DNA of 64,000 nt from Elymus sibiricus. Lineage: Eukaryota > Streptophyta > Magnoliopsida > Poales > Poaceae. The notes beneath the pieces were generated by a model. The model searched no databases. It was not told the DNA's origin and saw only the letters and a list, made by a program, of their open reading frames with translations. A program made the translations under genes and the position numbers. Below are positions 1 to 10,950 of this stretch, in pieces (position 1 is the first letter of the stretch; every line of letters begins with the position of its first letter). Where the stretch lies: NCBI GenBank assembly GCA_039707655.1, contig CM077665.1:136171148-136235147 (forward strand), read 5' to 3'.

Positions 1-1896
1 TTGGAGGGGCTTCCTACCGCGCGAATTCCGGTGACCCGATGCAGCGGAGCTCCGGGTCGATCTGCGGGCAGGGGCTCCGGGGGCTCGATTCGGTGGCACA
101 AGGGTTCGATTGACGCAAGAAGAGAGGGATCAAAGGGGAGAGGGAGCTCGAGGGAGTCCCTTTTATAGGGGAGGAGCGGTCCACTGAGCTCGGGTGCACC
201 GGCGAGCTCGGGGCCGAGGCCAGGGGTCACGGGAGGAGGCGTAGGCGTGTCTGGGGAGTTGGTGGAGCACGTCCACGACCAAGGGGAGAGAGAGAAGGGG
301 CGGGGATGCGCGCACGTGTGAGCTCCGTGGTTGGCCGAGCTGGGCGGCGCCGGGCGCGCATGCGGGAGACCGTTGGAGGAGGAGAGAGAAGGTGGGCGAC
401 ACGGTGGCGTGACGCGAACGTCGAGGCCGACCAGCAGGCGAGAGGGGAGAGCCCGAGGATGTCGGGGGCATTGGAATGGGGGCGGCTATAGTGCGGGAGC
501 GCACTGTAGCATGCTCCAGAGCGTGCATATGGCCGGCATTGCCATTGCCCGCGTCCTCTGGGGTGTCCCACCTTGTCCAGTAGCTCCTGGGGGTTGCTTA
601 GATGCTCCTAGGATGGTCTGAGAGGTGTGGAGAGGGGTAGAAGTAAAACGGAGGGGGTAAAAATGATGCTGCCATCACTATCCAGGGGTGAAAATGGAGG
701 TTTTACCCCACTTTATGATTGAGTCTTGGCCAGGGAGAGTTACTGGAGGTGAAGTGCAATGCTAGCAAGCTGTGGTAGAAACTTGAAGTGAAGGAGAATA
801 GCAGAAGGGGGTCAGACAAGGTTTTTTCCAAAATATGCAAAAGTGTTTGATGATGGTTTGGCTAAGCAAATGGAGTTTGCTTGCCAAGAAATTTAACAGG
901 GGCAAATGGTGACTAGAAATAGGGTTGATCACCAAGTTTGAGCTTGATTGAAGAAAGTTCACAATGTAACTTTGTGAAACCCTAGAAATCAACAGAATCA
1001 AATTTCAGTAGATCTAGGCATGCATCTCACTTCCCACAAATCCACCACTTGGAGTGGTATCATTATTTGGGGTTTAGCACATGGCCACAAAGTTTGGGGT
1101 CAAGGGAATAAACTTCACAATGTAAAGTTATTCAAATTTGGCTTTGGACAGGAATGGTTTTGGAATATTTTGATGAAGCAAATCAATTGGGATTGAGATG
1201 AAACTTGGCAAGATCATCACATATGACAATTGTGACTTGCTGGAATTTTCTTGGAATTTATTGAGAATATTTCTTATAGAAATATTTCAAAAGCTTGATT
1301 TAAGCATAAAGGGTTTTGAGTCGTTTTGCCCATGATTTTGAACATGACCATGTGTTGAAACTCATATATATGGAAAATATATGTCCACTGAGTTTCCCTA
1401 AATTTTCTCAAATATTTTTAAAGCATTTAAATATTTTTTCCCTATAAAAGACCATTTCTGGCCTTAAGAAAAAGCCTTTAAATAAAATAGCAAAATAATA
1501 TTTAAAATTAATATTTGGTGGTTTTGGGAAGTCATATATACATTAGGTTCCAAATAAAGTCTTTGGGGAAAAAGTATCCACCCAATTTGAGGACTTGTAG
1601 TACAAACCTCAATTTAGGGGCTTTTGAAAACCTAATTTGAAGAAATCCTTTTTGGCCAAAATAATATTTGATAAATATATTTTTTGGTACTATTCACATG
1701 GCATGATCATTGGGCAAGAAGTTTGGATCAAGGAAGATAAATATGGAGAGGAGTAGAACCTAAGAGTGCCGTACACAAACAACCAAACAAGCAAACAAGC
1801 AACAATTCAAACAAGCTCATGCACTGAAAAAGTTTTAATTGGTTCCAAATTTTATAAATCCAAGCATAGCAAAGTGATACAACACAGGGTGTGACA
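1..1896 (-). mobile_element. LARD-like LTR, partial copy A
   Basis: This is the end of a long LTR that runs off the left edge of the window. It finishes with CAGGGTGTGACA at 1896, the same end as the LTR at 53279. Positions about 1000-1896 align by eye with the matching parts of the two long LTRs on the right, for example the shared stretch around 1360-1440, 52730-52810 and 61820-61900. The GC-rich first 700 bases do not match the other copies well, so this is a diverged member of the family. On the minus strand it starts TGTCACACCC. It cuts the antisense ORF of element H at 1897. The family looks like the large retrotransposon derivatives (LARDs) described in Triticeae. No credible gene is seen here; small ORFs are scattered and unsupported. 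Confidence 0.75.
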
Positions 1897-2717
1897 CTGA
1901 AGATGCGCATTGTGGCCATGTAGAAAAGGGCGTGGCACTCGCCCTCCAGGATGGTGTCCACCCTGGTGGCAGCACCTTCGAGCGCCTCGGCAAGCTTGGA
2001 GGAGAGCCCCGCGTAGCCGTCCTCAAGGGTCGCCAACGGCTCCTTGAATCCTCCCCTGCAAATGGAGTGCAGCGCCTGGCGAAGCCTGAGCTCGATGCAG
2101 GGGAAGGCGTCGCGCTCCGCGGCCGCCTCCTTCTCAGCAGCGGCAGGGTTCTTCTCCCTGGCACCCAGCTGGGCCGCCGCGTCGGAGATGTGCCGGGCGT
2201 GGGACTTCTGGGCTTCCGCCACCTCCTCCTACAGCTTGGCCATACGCTTGCGTTCTGCGGTTTGTTCAGCAGCCACCTGGGACAACGCCGAGTCGCAGTC
2301 GACAAGCTTCACCTCGCGGGCCTTGAGGTCCTCCGCTCGCTGGTGGAGCCGTTGCGCGTGCACGGCTTGCTCCCCCTGAAGGGCCTTCAGATCGGCCTCT
2401 GCCGCGCCGCAGCGCTCCACGGCTGTCGCTGCTTCGTCCCGCGCCGTGTCGCGTGCCGTCTTGGCTTTGGCGGTCTCCTTCCTGCTCTCCACGGAGGCAG
2501 CTTCAGCCCGACCCAAGGCCGTCTTGATGGCCGTGTCGGCCTGGAGCCACCCAGAGAGGAGCCCTAGGCGCTCCCTCACGAGGCACTTATGGGCGTCTTG
2601 GAGGTCGGCCCGGATCCGACCGAGCGTGGTATAGGCCTCATCCAAGGCCCCGGGCTTGATCAGAGGGTCGTAGTCCGCGAGCACAGGAGCCGGACTAGGA
2701 GGCGGCACCGGCACGAC
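1897..2717 (-). pseudogene. Antisense ORF of Gypsy-like element H, coiled-coil C-terminal part
   Basis: The minus-strand frame reads from 2717 down to 1897 with a single stop (2229-2231, where a Gln codon is likely ancestral). The peptide is rich in Ala, Glu, Arg and Lys with heptad-like spacing, typical of a long coiled coil. The frame continues upstream in 22202-24104: removing S1 and one copy of the 5-base duplication joins a Pro-Thr-Val-Val stretch to the Pro-rich start of this part. The distal end is lost because LARD copy A begins at 1896. It belongs to an ORF of the 'putative gypsy type transposon' kind (Pfam Transposase_28) carried antisense near the 3' LTR. Its biochemical role is unknown. 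Confidence 0.7.
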
Positions 2718-4206
2718 TGTAGGATCGAAAGTATGTCTAGAGGAGGGGTGATTAGACTACTTGACCAATTAAAAATTCTACCTTTTCCCAATTTTAGGTG
2801 TTGGCAGATTTTAGCAATGATAGCAAGTCAAGCACACCCTACACCTGCATGTCTAAGAGTATAGCAGCGGAAAGTAAAGACAAGCACATGTAATAGAGGA
2901 TAGGGAGGAAAATCAAACGCAATTTGGAGACACTAAGATTTTTCCCGTGGTTCCGATAAGTGGTGCTATCGTACATCCACGTTTATGGAGACTTCAACCC
3001 ATGAAGGGTAACGGTCGTGAGAGTCCACGGAGGGTTCCACGAAGAAGCAACCTTGTCTATTCCATGATGGCCTACGTCCACGGAGGACTAGCCTTACTCG
3101 GGGTAAATCTTCACGAAGTAGGCGATCTCTTTGACATTACAAACTTCTTGGTTCAACTCCACAACACGAAGTAGGAGGCTCCCAAGTGACACCTAACCAA
3201 TCTAGGAGGCACCACCCTCCAAAAGGTAATAGATGTGGTAGTGATGATGAACACCTTGCTCTTGTGCTTCAAAAGATAGTCTCCTCAACACTTAATCACT
3301 CTCTCACAGATTTGGCTTTGGTGGAAGAGATTTATTGGATGGAAAGCAACTTGGGGAGGCTAGAAATCAAGATTCATATGGTTGGAATGGAATGTCTTGA
3401 TCTCAAAACATGTGTAGGTGGCTCTCTCTCAGAAAATCAGATGAGATAAGTGGGGAACTGTTCTGAGTGCTTCTCTTTCGAGTGAGTGGTGGTGGAGGGG
3501 TATATATAGGCATCTCCAAAAATACAACTTTTATAATATTATTGACCAACTCGGTGACTCCAAAGTAATAAACTCGGTGGTACCGAGTTGCTCAAAATGT
3601 GGCAACTTTAGAATCTCGGTGAGACCGATATATAGTTTTCGGCAGTACCGAAACGGTGACCAACGGTCAGATAGCAAACTCGGTGACATCGATTCAAAAA
3701 CTCGGAAATTCCGATTTTAAGAAAAGGAGCAACACAAGGTTTGCCACTGAAACTTGGTGGCACCGATGAAGAATTGGTTTCACCGAAAACTTAGGGTTTG
3801 GCTGGGATCTGTCTGAGGTGAAAATCAGTAGGGCCAAGTGGGAATTCTTGGTGGCACCAGTTTTGCATGATAGGCTTTTGACACACTTTTTTCCAAGAGA
3901 TTGTGGGTGTTTTTGGTGACTATCACTTGTGCACGTGGAGCATTTTGTTCACCAACAATACCTCACCCCCTTTTAATAGTATTGGCTTTCCTATGGACTC
4001 AAAGTGATTTCTCACAAAGTGAAATGTAGAGTCTTCTAGCCTGAAGCATTGCCAATCTTATTCCTTGCATCATGGGGTCTCTCCACAATCCTTTTGCCAT
4101 CCAATCATTGAACTTTTCCTGAAATGTACTTAGTGGAAACATTAGTCCAATGAGATATATGTTGTTATTAATTACCAAAACCACCAAGGGAGCAAATGTG
4201 CTTTCA
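2718..4206 (-). repeat. 3' LTR of S1
   Basis: This 1489-base LTR matches 20690-22196 over its whole length with scattered substitutions and small indels, so the element is not very recent. It contains a TATA-like CCTATATATA on the minus strand (3501-3510) and many CTCGGT/ACCGAG pairs at about 3545-3860. Confidence 0.9.
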
Positions 4207-4222
4207 ATCTCCCCTTTTTTTG
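4207..4222 (-). other. Polypurine tract of S1
   Basis: On the minus strand the bases directly before the 3' LTR read AAAAAAAGGGGAGAT, the expected site for priming plus-strand DNA synthesis. Its position touching the LTR boundary supports the LTR end at 4206 and the element's orientation. Confidence 0.8.
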
Positions 4223-4687
4223 TAATTGATGACAACATATAGATCAAAGCTTCGACATATGATATAATCAATGAATATAATCGTCGCTTTAGAAGTATGT
4301 GATAAGCAAGAGCTCCCCTTAAATTTGTGCACTATTTTGAATTTGCGTTTGAATGCAAATGCACAATCGATTAGGTACATGGGGCACTCTTCCATGTCAC
4401 ATACAACTTGGTGGTGTGCGAGAATAATATGAATGAATAACTTAGCACAACACAACAAGCAAAAGTGTATGATCATCTGATAAGCATCTCAAAGATAGGA
4501 AATAGTAGCAGCACACATCAAGTGTATGATCAAACACAAACAAGGTTTAACACAAAAGATAAACCAAAAGATATCAATGTTTTTGAAGAGCGATAAAAAA
4601 CAACACTCTCCCTCTCTCCAAGCCCTATGATCTGTACAACTTCTCCCTCTTTGGCAACAAGTTACCAAAAAGTTCAAAGTTATAGAA

Positions 4688-6803
4688 CTAAACGTCTCTC
4701 TGGGGCAGATCTCCTCTGGTAGCTGACGTAGGAGTCGAGAGAATGGCTTCCGCGAGGACTTCAGCAGACTTCATGGATGGAGTCGGTGTAGCAACTGGAG
4801 GTGTTGGTGGAGCTGATGGAACTGAAGGAGCTATAGCAGGGGCTGACGAAGAAGGCCTCAACTCAGGAGCTGGCACTATAGCAGATCTAGCCTGTTTAGG
4901 GTACTGAGTGCTGGGCCTAAGAGGTGAACTGTCCTCATCATCATCTGTGGTGTGGGGACTAGGAACTGCATCCACTTCTTTCTTGAGCTCGTCCACAGTC
5001 TTTGTCAGGGCATCCACTTTGTTGTTGAGAGTATGAAACTGGGTCTCAACAATTCTCTCCAGGCTCTTCTGATTCTCCAGAATGTTGGATATGTCCTTCT
5101 GCATGCCGAGAACAGTGCTAAGAAGAAGATCCATCTGCTCACTCTGGGTCTTTGCCACCGGAGCACTAGTGTCTCTGGATGCCTCAGTCTCTGCATGTGC
5201 TGTAGCTGAAGTGGGATGTTTTGGATCCATCACCACAATGTTATCTTCAAGCTGTGGTAGGAGTGGCAAATGAGGTCGATCAAGTGCATACACATGCTTC
5301 TCCAGCTTGGAGTTGATAAGCATCTGAATGTATGGAGTGTATCCACATGATCTCTTCTGATCAGCAGCAATCCTCTTAACAGTCTGAACGATCAAATCCA
5401 TCACCCTGATCCTGTTGTGGATGTCAATATGGTGCAGCATGTTGATGGAGTAGCCTCTGATCATCTTCTCATCTCCAGACTTAGGCATCAAGGTGTGCCT
5501 CAAGATGGTGTTGGTGGTCCTCAAACCAACCCGCAGATAATACACTAAGCCAAAATTATGTGAATGCACAAACTCAGAAGGAACTTCATTGTACATGTTG
5601 GCCATGGAGTTGTGATTCATCTTGGGTTCAGTGTACACATCTAAATCACCTTCTTGCACCTGTGGGGCTCCTAAGATGGTAGCCCACTCATCAACTGTGG
5701 ATTAATATCTGGTGCCTTTGGTCATCCACACAATTCTACCATCTCCATAGAAATGTGCAGTGGAGTAGAATTGCATGATCATCTCGTCGTTCCAGGCAGT
5801 GAACTCTCTACCAACAAACTCATAAATGCCAATGGAGTGGAAGTTATCCTGCATGCATGGAAAGTAATCCTGGTTCTCCTTGATATACTTCTAGCCAACG
5901 TACCTCATATCACTGACTGTGAGGTTTTTGTCAAGCAGAATAGTATCATAGAAGTCTTGTTGTTCCTTGTTGTAGAATCTGTGATCTACAGCAGTCCTTC
6001 TCCTCTAAGAGTAAGGATCAATGGCTCTCCACTCTCTCAGCCCTGAATCCTTCCTCTTCTTCATATCCTCAGCAACTAGATGGTTGGTATTGTGCACTGG
6101 AAGGTGTGGTCTCAGCTTCATCAAAACTGACAATTCTGCCTCCTCGGCTTCTCTGGAGGTAGAACCCTTGTTCTTTTTAGTAGCTGGAATGTCTTTAGAT
6201 GTCCTCATGGGCTTTGGAGCAGGGGGCTTCTGGGGTGCAGCTGGCTTGCTCCTGGATGGGGCCTGGCTGGGCATGGCATCTACAAGCAGCTTCTTCTTCT
6301 TCTTAGGAGGAGCCTCAACAGCTGGCTCTTCCTCAGCATCACTTTGCTCTGGAGTCCTCACCATAGAAGTTGGCCTTCTTGTCACATAGACAGAAGTGTT
6401 TCTCTCCCTTCTAGCAGGTCTCTTGGTACGAGTATGAGGCTTCTCAAGAGTAAGATTCATACCTGCAGGTTCTGTCCCTGGAGCTCTCTGAGTTGCAGAG
6501 CTACTGTACTCCTTCCTGACTATCTTCTTGGGCATGGACTTCTTTGGGGGCTCAATAGTCATTGTTGCCCTAGCACTCTCATGTGCTTTCACAGCCTTGT
6601 CTTGCTTCTTGGCAAGAGTCTCCTTAGGAACAAAATCAGAATCTTTTTTTTAACTTCTTTCTTGCTCTAGTAGCAGCCTTGGGCAAGTCAGGAGAACTGG
6701 GATTGTCATCTGAAGAAGATGAACTGACCTCAGGACTAGTTCCTGGATCTGCGTCAACACCGGGCTCTCCAAAATCATTCTGACTGTCTTCTGAACTAGA
6801 CAT
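4688..6803 (-). pseudogene. Additional (env-position) ORF of S1, broken
   Basis: A minus-strand frame of about 700 codons starts at an ATG at 6801-6803 and ends at 4688. It is broken by a frameshift in a T run (6645-6652) and by stops at 6005-6007, 5891-5893 and 5702-5704. The N-terminal third is rich in Ser, Glu and Lys, with Lys runs that could act as nuclear signals. The middle is a globular-looking segment with many aromatic residues. The last third has a predicted coiled coil followed by a Pro/Ser/Ala-rich tail. I see no signal peptide or membrane span, so it does not look like a classical envelope protein. It sits where Sireviruses carry an 'env-like' or additional ORF. Similar proteins are common in Triticeae as unclassified retrotransposon proteins. 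Function unknown. Confidence 0.65.
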
Positions 6804-8498
6804 CTCTGACCCTGTGAATAGAGCATAGAGGAGAAGATATGTTGAGCATCACAAGACACAAAAGTTTTAAAAATTTGAACAAAGAAAACCTTAGTTTTAG
6901 CTTTCTGCAGAATGAGTTTTGGTAGCACCGAGTCAGAATTTTCGGATTCACTGAGACAGATGGTCTTCTTCAGAGAAACCTGGCAGTTACTTCAGTGACA
7001 CCGAAAGCAACCACTCGTTCTCACCGAGACCATTCTCAGGTACCCTAGAACCAAAATCGGTGGACCCGATTTTTGCGACTTGGCGACACCAAAAATCGTT
7101 CTGCGGACGGCTAACCCTAAGTTTTTCTCGTTCGCTAATCTACGGGAACTTCTAGTGGAACAGGAGGATTTCAATTTGTGGCTTCTCGACGAAAACATCC
7201 TAATGCGCAAGAATCGGACAATGGAGCGCAAGAGCGGGTCGGATCGTACCGTAACTCGGTGAAGATCTGCTACGGCAACGACGGCGGCAAAGATTCTGTC
7301 GACGACGAGGATTCCCAACGGCGGAGGTGCTCAGGGATGCAAGGGCGATGACCAGGGGTCTCGGAAGAGGCAGCTAGGGTTGGAGAACCGAACGTTTGAA
7401 GATGAAATTTCAAAGGTCGGGTCTGCCTGGATTAAATACCCATCGCTGTCGGTAACGCCGAGACAAAATTTTCGGTGCCATCGAGTGTCCTAACTGTTAG
7501 GTGACAGGGAAACTCGGTGTAGTCGAGAATATTGAATCGGTGATACTGAGATCAAAAAGTCAGATCAACTTTGCAGATCAGTGGAACCGAGAATTTTGGG
7601 TTGGTTACACCGAGATTCACAAAGAGGTTTTGGAATGCAGCCCTTGTCAATACGGAACTCCGAGTGCATCTCATACAGAGGGATTGATAAGTGCTTCTTC
7701 AAGTTTTTAGATGTAGCATGAATAGAACTTGAGACAACAAAGCATAGATAGCTAGAGAAGGGTCCTAGGCATTCTTGTCCATCCAATTGGCAAAACATAA
7801 ATCAAAAACCAAATAGCAACAATTGGATGTCCTCGAATGAGTAAAGAAATGTAGACCAACATGCTCACATAATAAGATATCTAATGAAATCATGGCAAAC
7901 ATGCACATACATTCTAGCATCTTTCAAGAACTTTTGGCGATGACGTAGTCATCTATATATGAGTATATTGACTTAGGAGCCAAGTAAAAATACTTGATCA
8001 TAGGTCATACTCATCGTTTAAGCACGAGTGGGGTTACCACTTTTACATAAAGCTTGTTAATGTTGTCACATACTATGAGATGTTTTTACTCAAGTTTTAG
8101 AGTAAACCTCCCCCTTGATGTGACATCCCCCCTTGATAGGGATAAACTAATCTTGAGTTTTGTCGATGAAGACTTCATGTAGGTGACGTAGTGGTGGATG
8201 CTCAAAGTTGATGAAGATCACCATGAGTTGGGAGCATCCTTGTTGTTTCTTACTCTTCTCACCTACATGGGTTAGTCCCAACACACAAGAGACAAATACA
8301 AGGATATCTATGGACATGGAGTGCAATGTATACATGATGATTTCCATGGAATTGTTAGTTACCTTGTCCCTTGCTTACCTTTGAGGGAATGTGTGACTCC
8401 TTGAACTATTGCATAGAGTTGATGTTGATTGCAACTAGTCCTTGCCAATAATGAATGTGAATGAATTTCATTGGCGGAGTCACCCCACAAGAACTTCT
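6804..8498 (-). other. S1 spacer between gag and the additional ORF, no pol
   Basis: This stretch lies where pol would normally be, but no integrase, reverse transcriptase or RNase H motif is visible on either strand. About 8100-8498 looks like degenerate sequence after the gag stop. About 6905-7620 is dotted with CTCGGT, CACCGA and ACCGAG pairs, the same palindromic motif that fills the LTRs. It lies directly upstream of the additional ORF on the minus strand, so it could be a separate promoter or leader, or a piece of LTR that moved inside. Short ORFs here are not supported as genes. Confidence 0.5.
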
Positions 8499-9262
8499 CT
8501 AGTTCTTCTTCTTGGGGACCCACATCAAGTTGATGGGGATCCTTGGTGTTGAAGTAGCACTTGTTGAAGTAGAGCTTGAAGTAGCTTTGGGAACCCATGT
8601 GACAATGGCTTGGGACTCATCTTCAAATGTGTCAATGTCATCTTGAAGCTTTCCCTTGCCCTTGAGTTCTTTTCCTTGTGGTGGAAGGTCATCTTCAGGT
8701 TTTGTTCCCTTGGGGAGAGTATGTTCATACTTCTACTTTTGAGGAACAAACTTCGGCTTGGGGTATTGACCTTCTTCCCATTCAACTCCATTTGCGTTGA
8801 AGTAGCCAATGCCATGGTTCTTTCGGTATCCTCCATGCTTGCGTACAATCTCCTCGAATTGCTTACACCCGGCAAGACTCTTGAAGACACCTTTCTCTAT
8901 AATTCCTTTCAATAAATCGTTTTCTTGCTCAAGTGTAACTTGGCTAAGAGAATCATTAGTGGAATCAATAGAGCTACTAGAAACAACATAATTGGATTTA
9001 GCATTTTTAATGTTGCTACTAGATGAAGAACCTTTGTTTCCTTTGTTACTAGTTTGTCTAGGTTTAACTTGTGGCATGAATGTAGACAAGAGTAATCGTT
9101 TGCCTAGATAAGATGAAGTCTTCTTTCGGAGATCGTCATTGATATCTTTAAGAAACTCGTGTTCTTGCTCCAAGGTGAGCTTCTCGAAGCGTAGCTTCTC
9201 ATGTGTCTTTACAAGCTCTCTATGATCATCTAGAGTAGATTCATCGGATAACTTAAGAGTGT
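8499..9262 (-). pseudogene. S1 gag, C-terminal part
   Basis: This minus-strand frame continues the S1 gag after removal of CACTA-1. It is rich in Glu, Lys, Asp and Ser with coiled-coil character (LTLEQEHEFLKD and similar heptads) and ends in a basic MWVPKKKN tail followed by a stop at 8499-8501. One internal stop lies at 8733-8735, with the same frame resuming after it. The tail is the usual end of Sirevirus gag-type proteins as I recall them. Gag forms the particle that packages the RNA; this copy could not make a full-length protein. Confidence 0.7.
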
Positions 9263-9700
9263 CACTACTGGAATCAGGATCTTTGTCGTCTTCCATGGCT
9301 GACGGCAAAGGCATGCATGGCGGACGGCAAAGGTCTTTGCCGTCAGCCAGCAGACGGCACCACATCCGGCTGAACAAGCTACGGTAAAGGGCACTTTGCC
9401 ATCTGCTGGCCGACGGCAAAGATGCAAAGGTCTTTGCCGTCTGCTAGCAGACGGCAAAGGGCATGGACGGCACACGTGGCAGCTTAGGTCCGTTAAGGGG
9501 TTAACGGCGTGCTTTGCCATCTGCTAGCAGATGGCAAAGATGCAAAGTTCTTTGTCGTCTGCTAGCAGACGGCAAAGCAACCACATAGGCCAGCCCAGTG
9601 CCCCCAGGTTGCACAGGTAGCTGCCACGTGGCAGCTTTGCCGTCTGCCGGCAGATGGCAAAGAACTTTGCCATCTGCCAGCGGACGGCAAAGTGCCTGTA
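9263..9700. repeat. Left subterminal repeats of CACTA-1
   Basis: Many copies of GACGGCAAAG and its inverse CTTTGCCGTC, often paired around GCTAGC-like spacers to make perfect hairpins of about 25 bases. In En/Spm-type elements such subterminal repeats bind the element's own accessory protein and help bring the ends together; that role is inferred here. The matching right array is at about 15245-15637. Confidence 0.8.
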
Positions 9701-9747
9701 CTGCCCCTGTTTTTTCTGTTTTTTCTTAAATTCAATCAATTTCACAG

Positions 9748-9775
9748 ATATATATATATATATATATATATATAC
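9748..9775. repeat. TA microsatellite in CACTA-1
   Basis: A run of alternating TA dinucleotides just inside the left subterminal repeats, followed by further AT-rich sequence to about 9960. CACTA-3 has only a short TA run at the equivalent place (26634-26642), so the tract expanded or contracted after the copies separated. Confidence 0.8.
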
Positions 9776-10069
9776 ATTTGAAAATACTTTCAACAAGCAT
9801 ACATATCCCTGCCATATGGATATGATCATCCAACACATATACATACCAACTCAAAAGTCCATATCCAACATATATATATATATAGCCAACATATATCCAA
9901 CAACAAGCATACAATGGTTTCATCCATACATACATATATAGGTAGCAAGTTTCACATTGTTCATCCTACAAAATCAAAACAAAAAGGAAGGACAAGGAGA
10001 AGAGTAGACTCCATCAACGCAAGCTTCTGTGATCTAAAGCAATTCTGCAAATTGGGAAAGAAGAAATTA

Positions 10070-10082
10070 GAAGAAGAACAAG

Positions 10083-10114
<32 letters not shown>

Positions 10115-10190
10115 GAATTAGAAGAAGAAGAAATTTTCTTCTCTTTCTTTTTCTCCTCTTCTTTATCTTCTTCTTCTTCTAACGAAGGTA
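10070..10190. repeat. GAA/TTC simple repeat in CACTA-1
   Basis: GAAGAA repeats (about 10070-10135) are followed by TTCTTC repeats (about 10136-10190), giving a loose inverted structure. The equivalent GAA tract in CACTA-3 is at about 26945-27060. Translations here are Glu or Ser runs with no gene support. Confidence 0.75.
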
Positions 10191-10195
10191 ACTTA

Positions 10196-10915
10196 GGTAA
10201 TTATGCCATTTTTTAGCAAAGCTAGGTAAAAATGCTAAGTGTAGGTCATTATAGAGCTAAGCTAGGTAAATAGGTCATTTTGGAGGTTAGTAAGGTTATT
10301 ATGTCATTTTCGAGGAAAATAAGCTAAGTCAATGTCATTTTGGAGGTAACCAAGATTATTATGCCATTTTTGACCTAAGTATGCTAAGTATGTCATAAAT
10401 GAACTTAAGAAGCTAAGTATAGGTCATTTTTGAGCTAACCTAGGTAGTTATGCCATTTTTTAGCTAACTAAGCATATTTATTCATTTTGGAGGACAAAAT
10501 GGTAAGTGTAGGTCATTTTTGAGCTATCCTAGTTAAAATCGGTCATTTTGGAGCTAGGTAAGGTTATTTTGTCATTTTGGAGGAAAATAAACTAATGATA
10601 TCACAGTTTGGAGCTAAACCAAGGATATTATGCCATTTTTTACCTAAGTAAGCTAATTATGTCATAAATGAACTAGCTAAGCTAAGTATAGATCATTATT
10701 GAGTTATCCTAGGTAGTTATGCCATTTTTTAGCTAACTAAGCATATTAAGTCATTTTGGAGGAAAAAATGCTAAGTATAGGTCATTTTATAGCTATCCTA
10801 GGTAAAATATGTCATTTTGGAGCTAAGTAAGGTTATTATGTTATTTTCGAGGAAAATAAGCTAAGTATAGGTCATTTTGGAGCTAAATAGGTCATTTCTT
10901 AAGCTAAGTATGCAT
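10196..10915. repeat. Degenerate GTCATTTT minisatellite in CACTA-1
   Basis: Imperfect repeats of roughly 40-60 bases built from GTCATTTTGGAGCTAA, GCTAAGTATAG and TTATGCCATTTT motifs. The array lies just downstream of the TNP1-like gene's stop codon (gene on the minus strand). CACTA-3 carries the same array at 27060-27800 with a different order and number of units. Confidence 0.8.
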
Positions 10916-10950
10916 TTGTTAAGCAAAACACTTGGGAAAACTTACCATCA

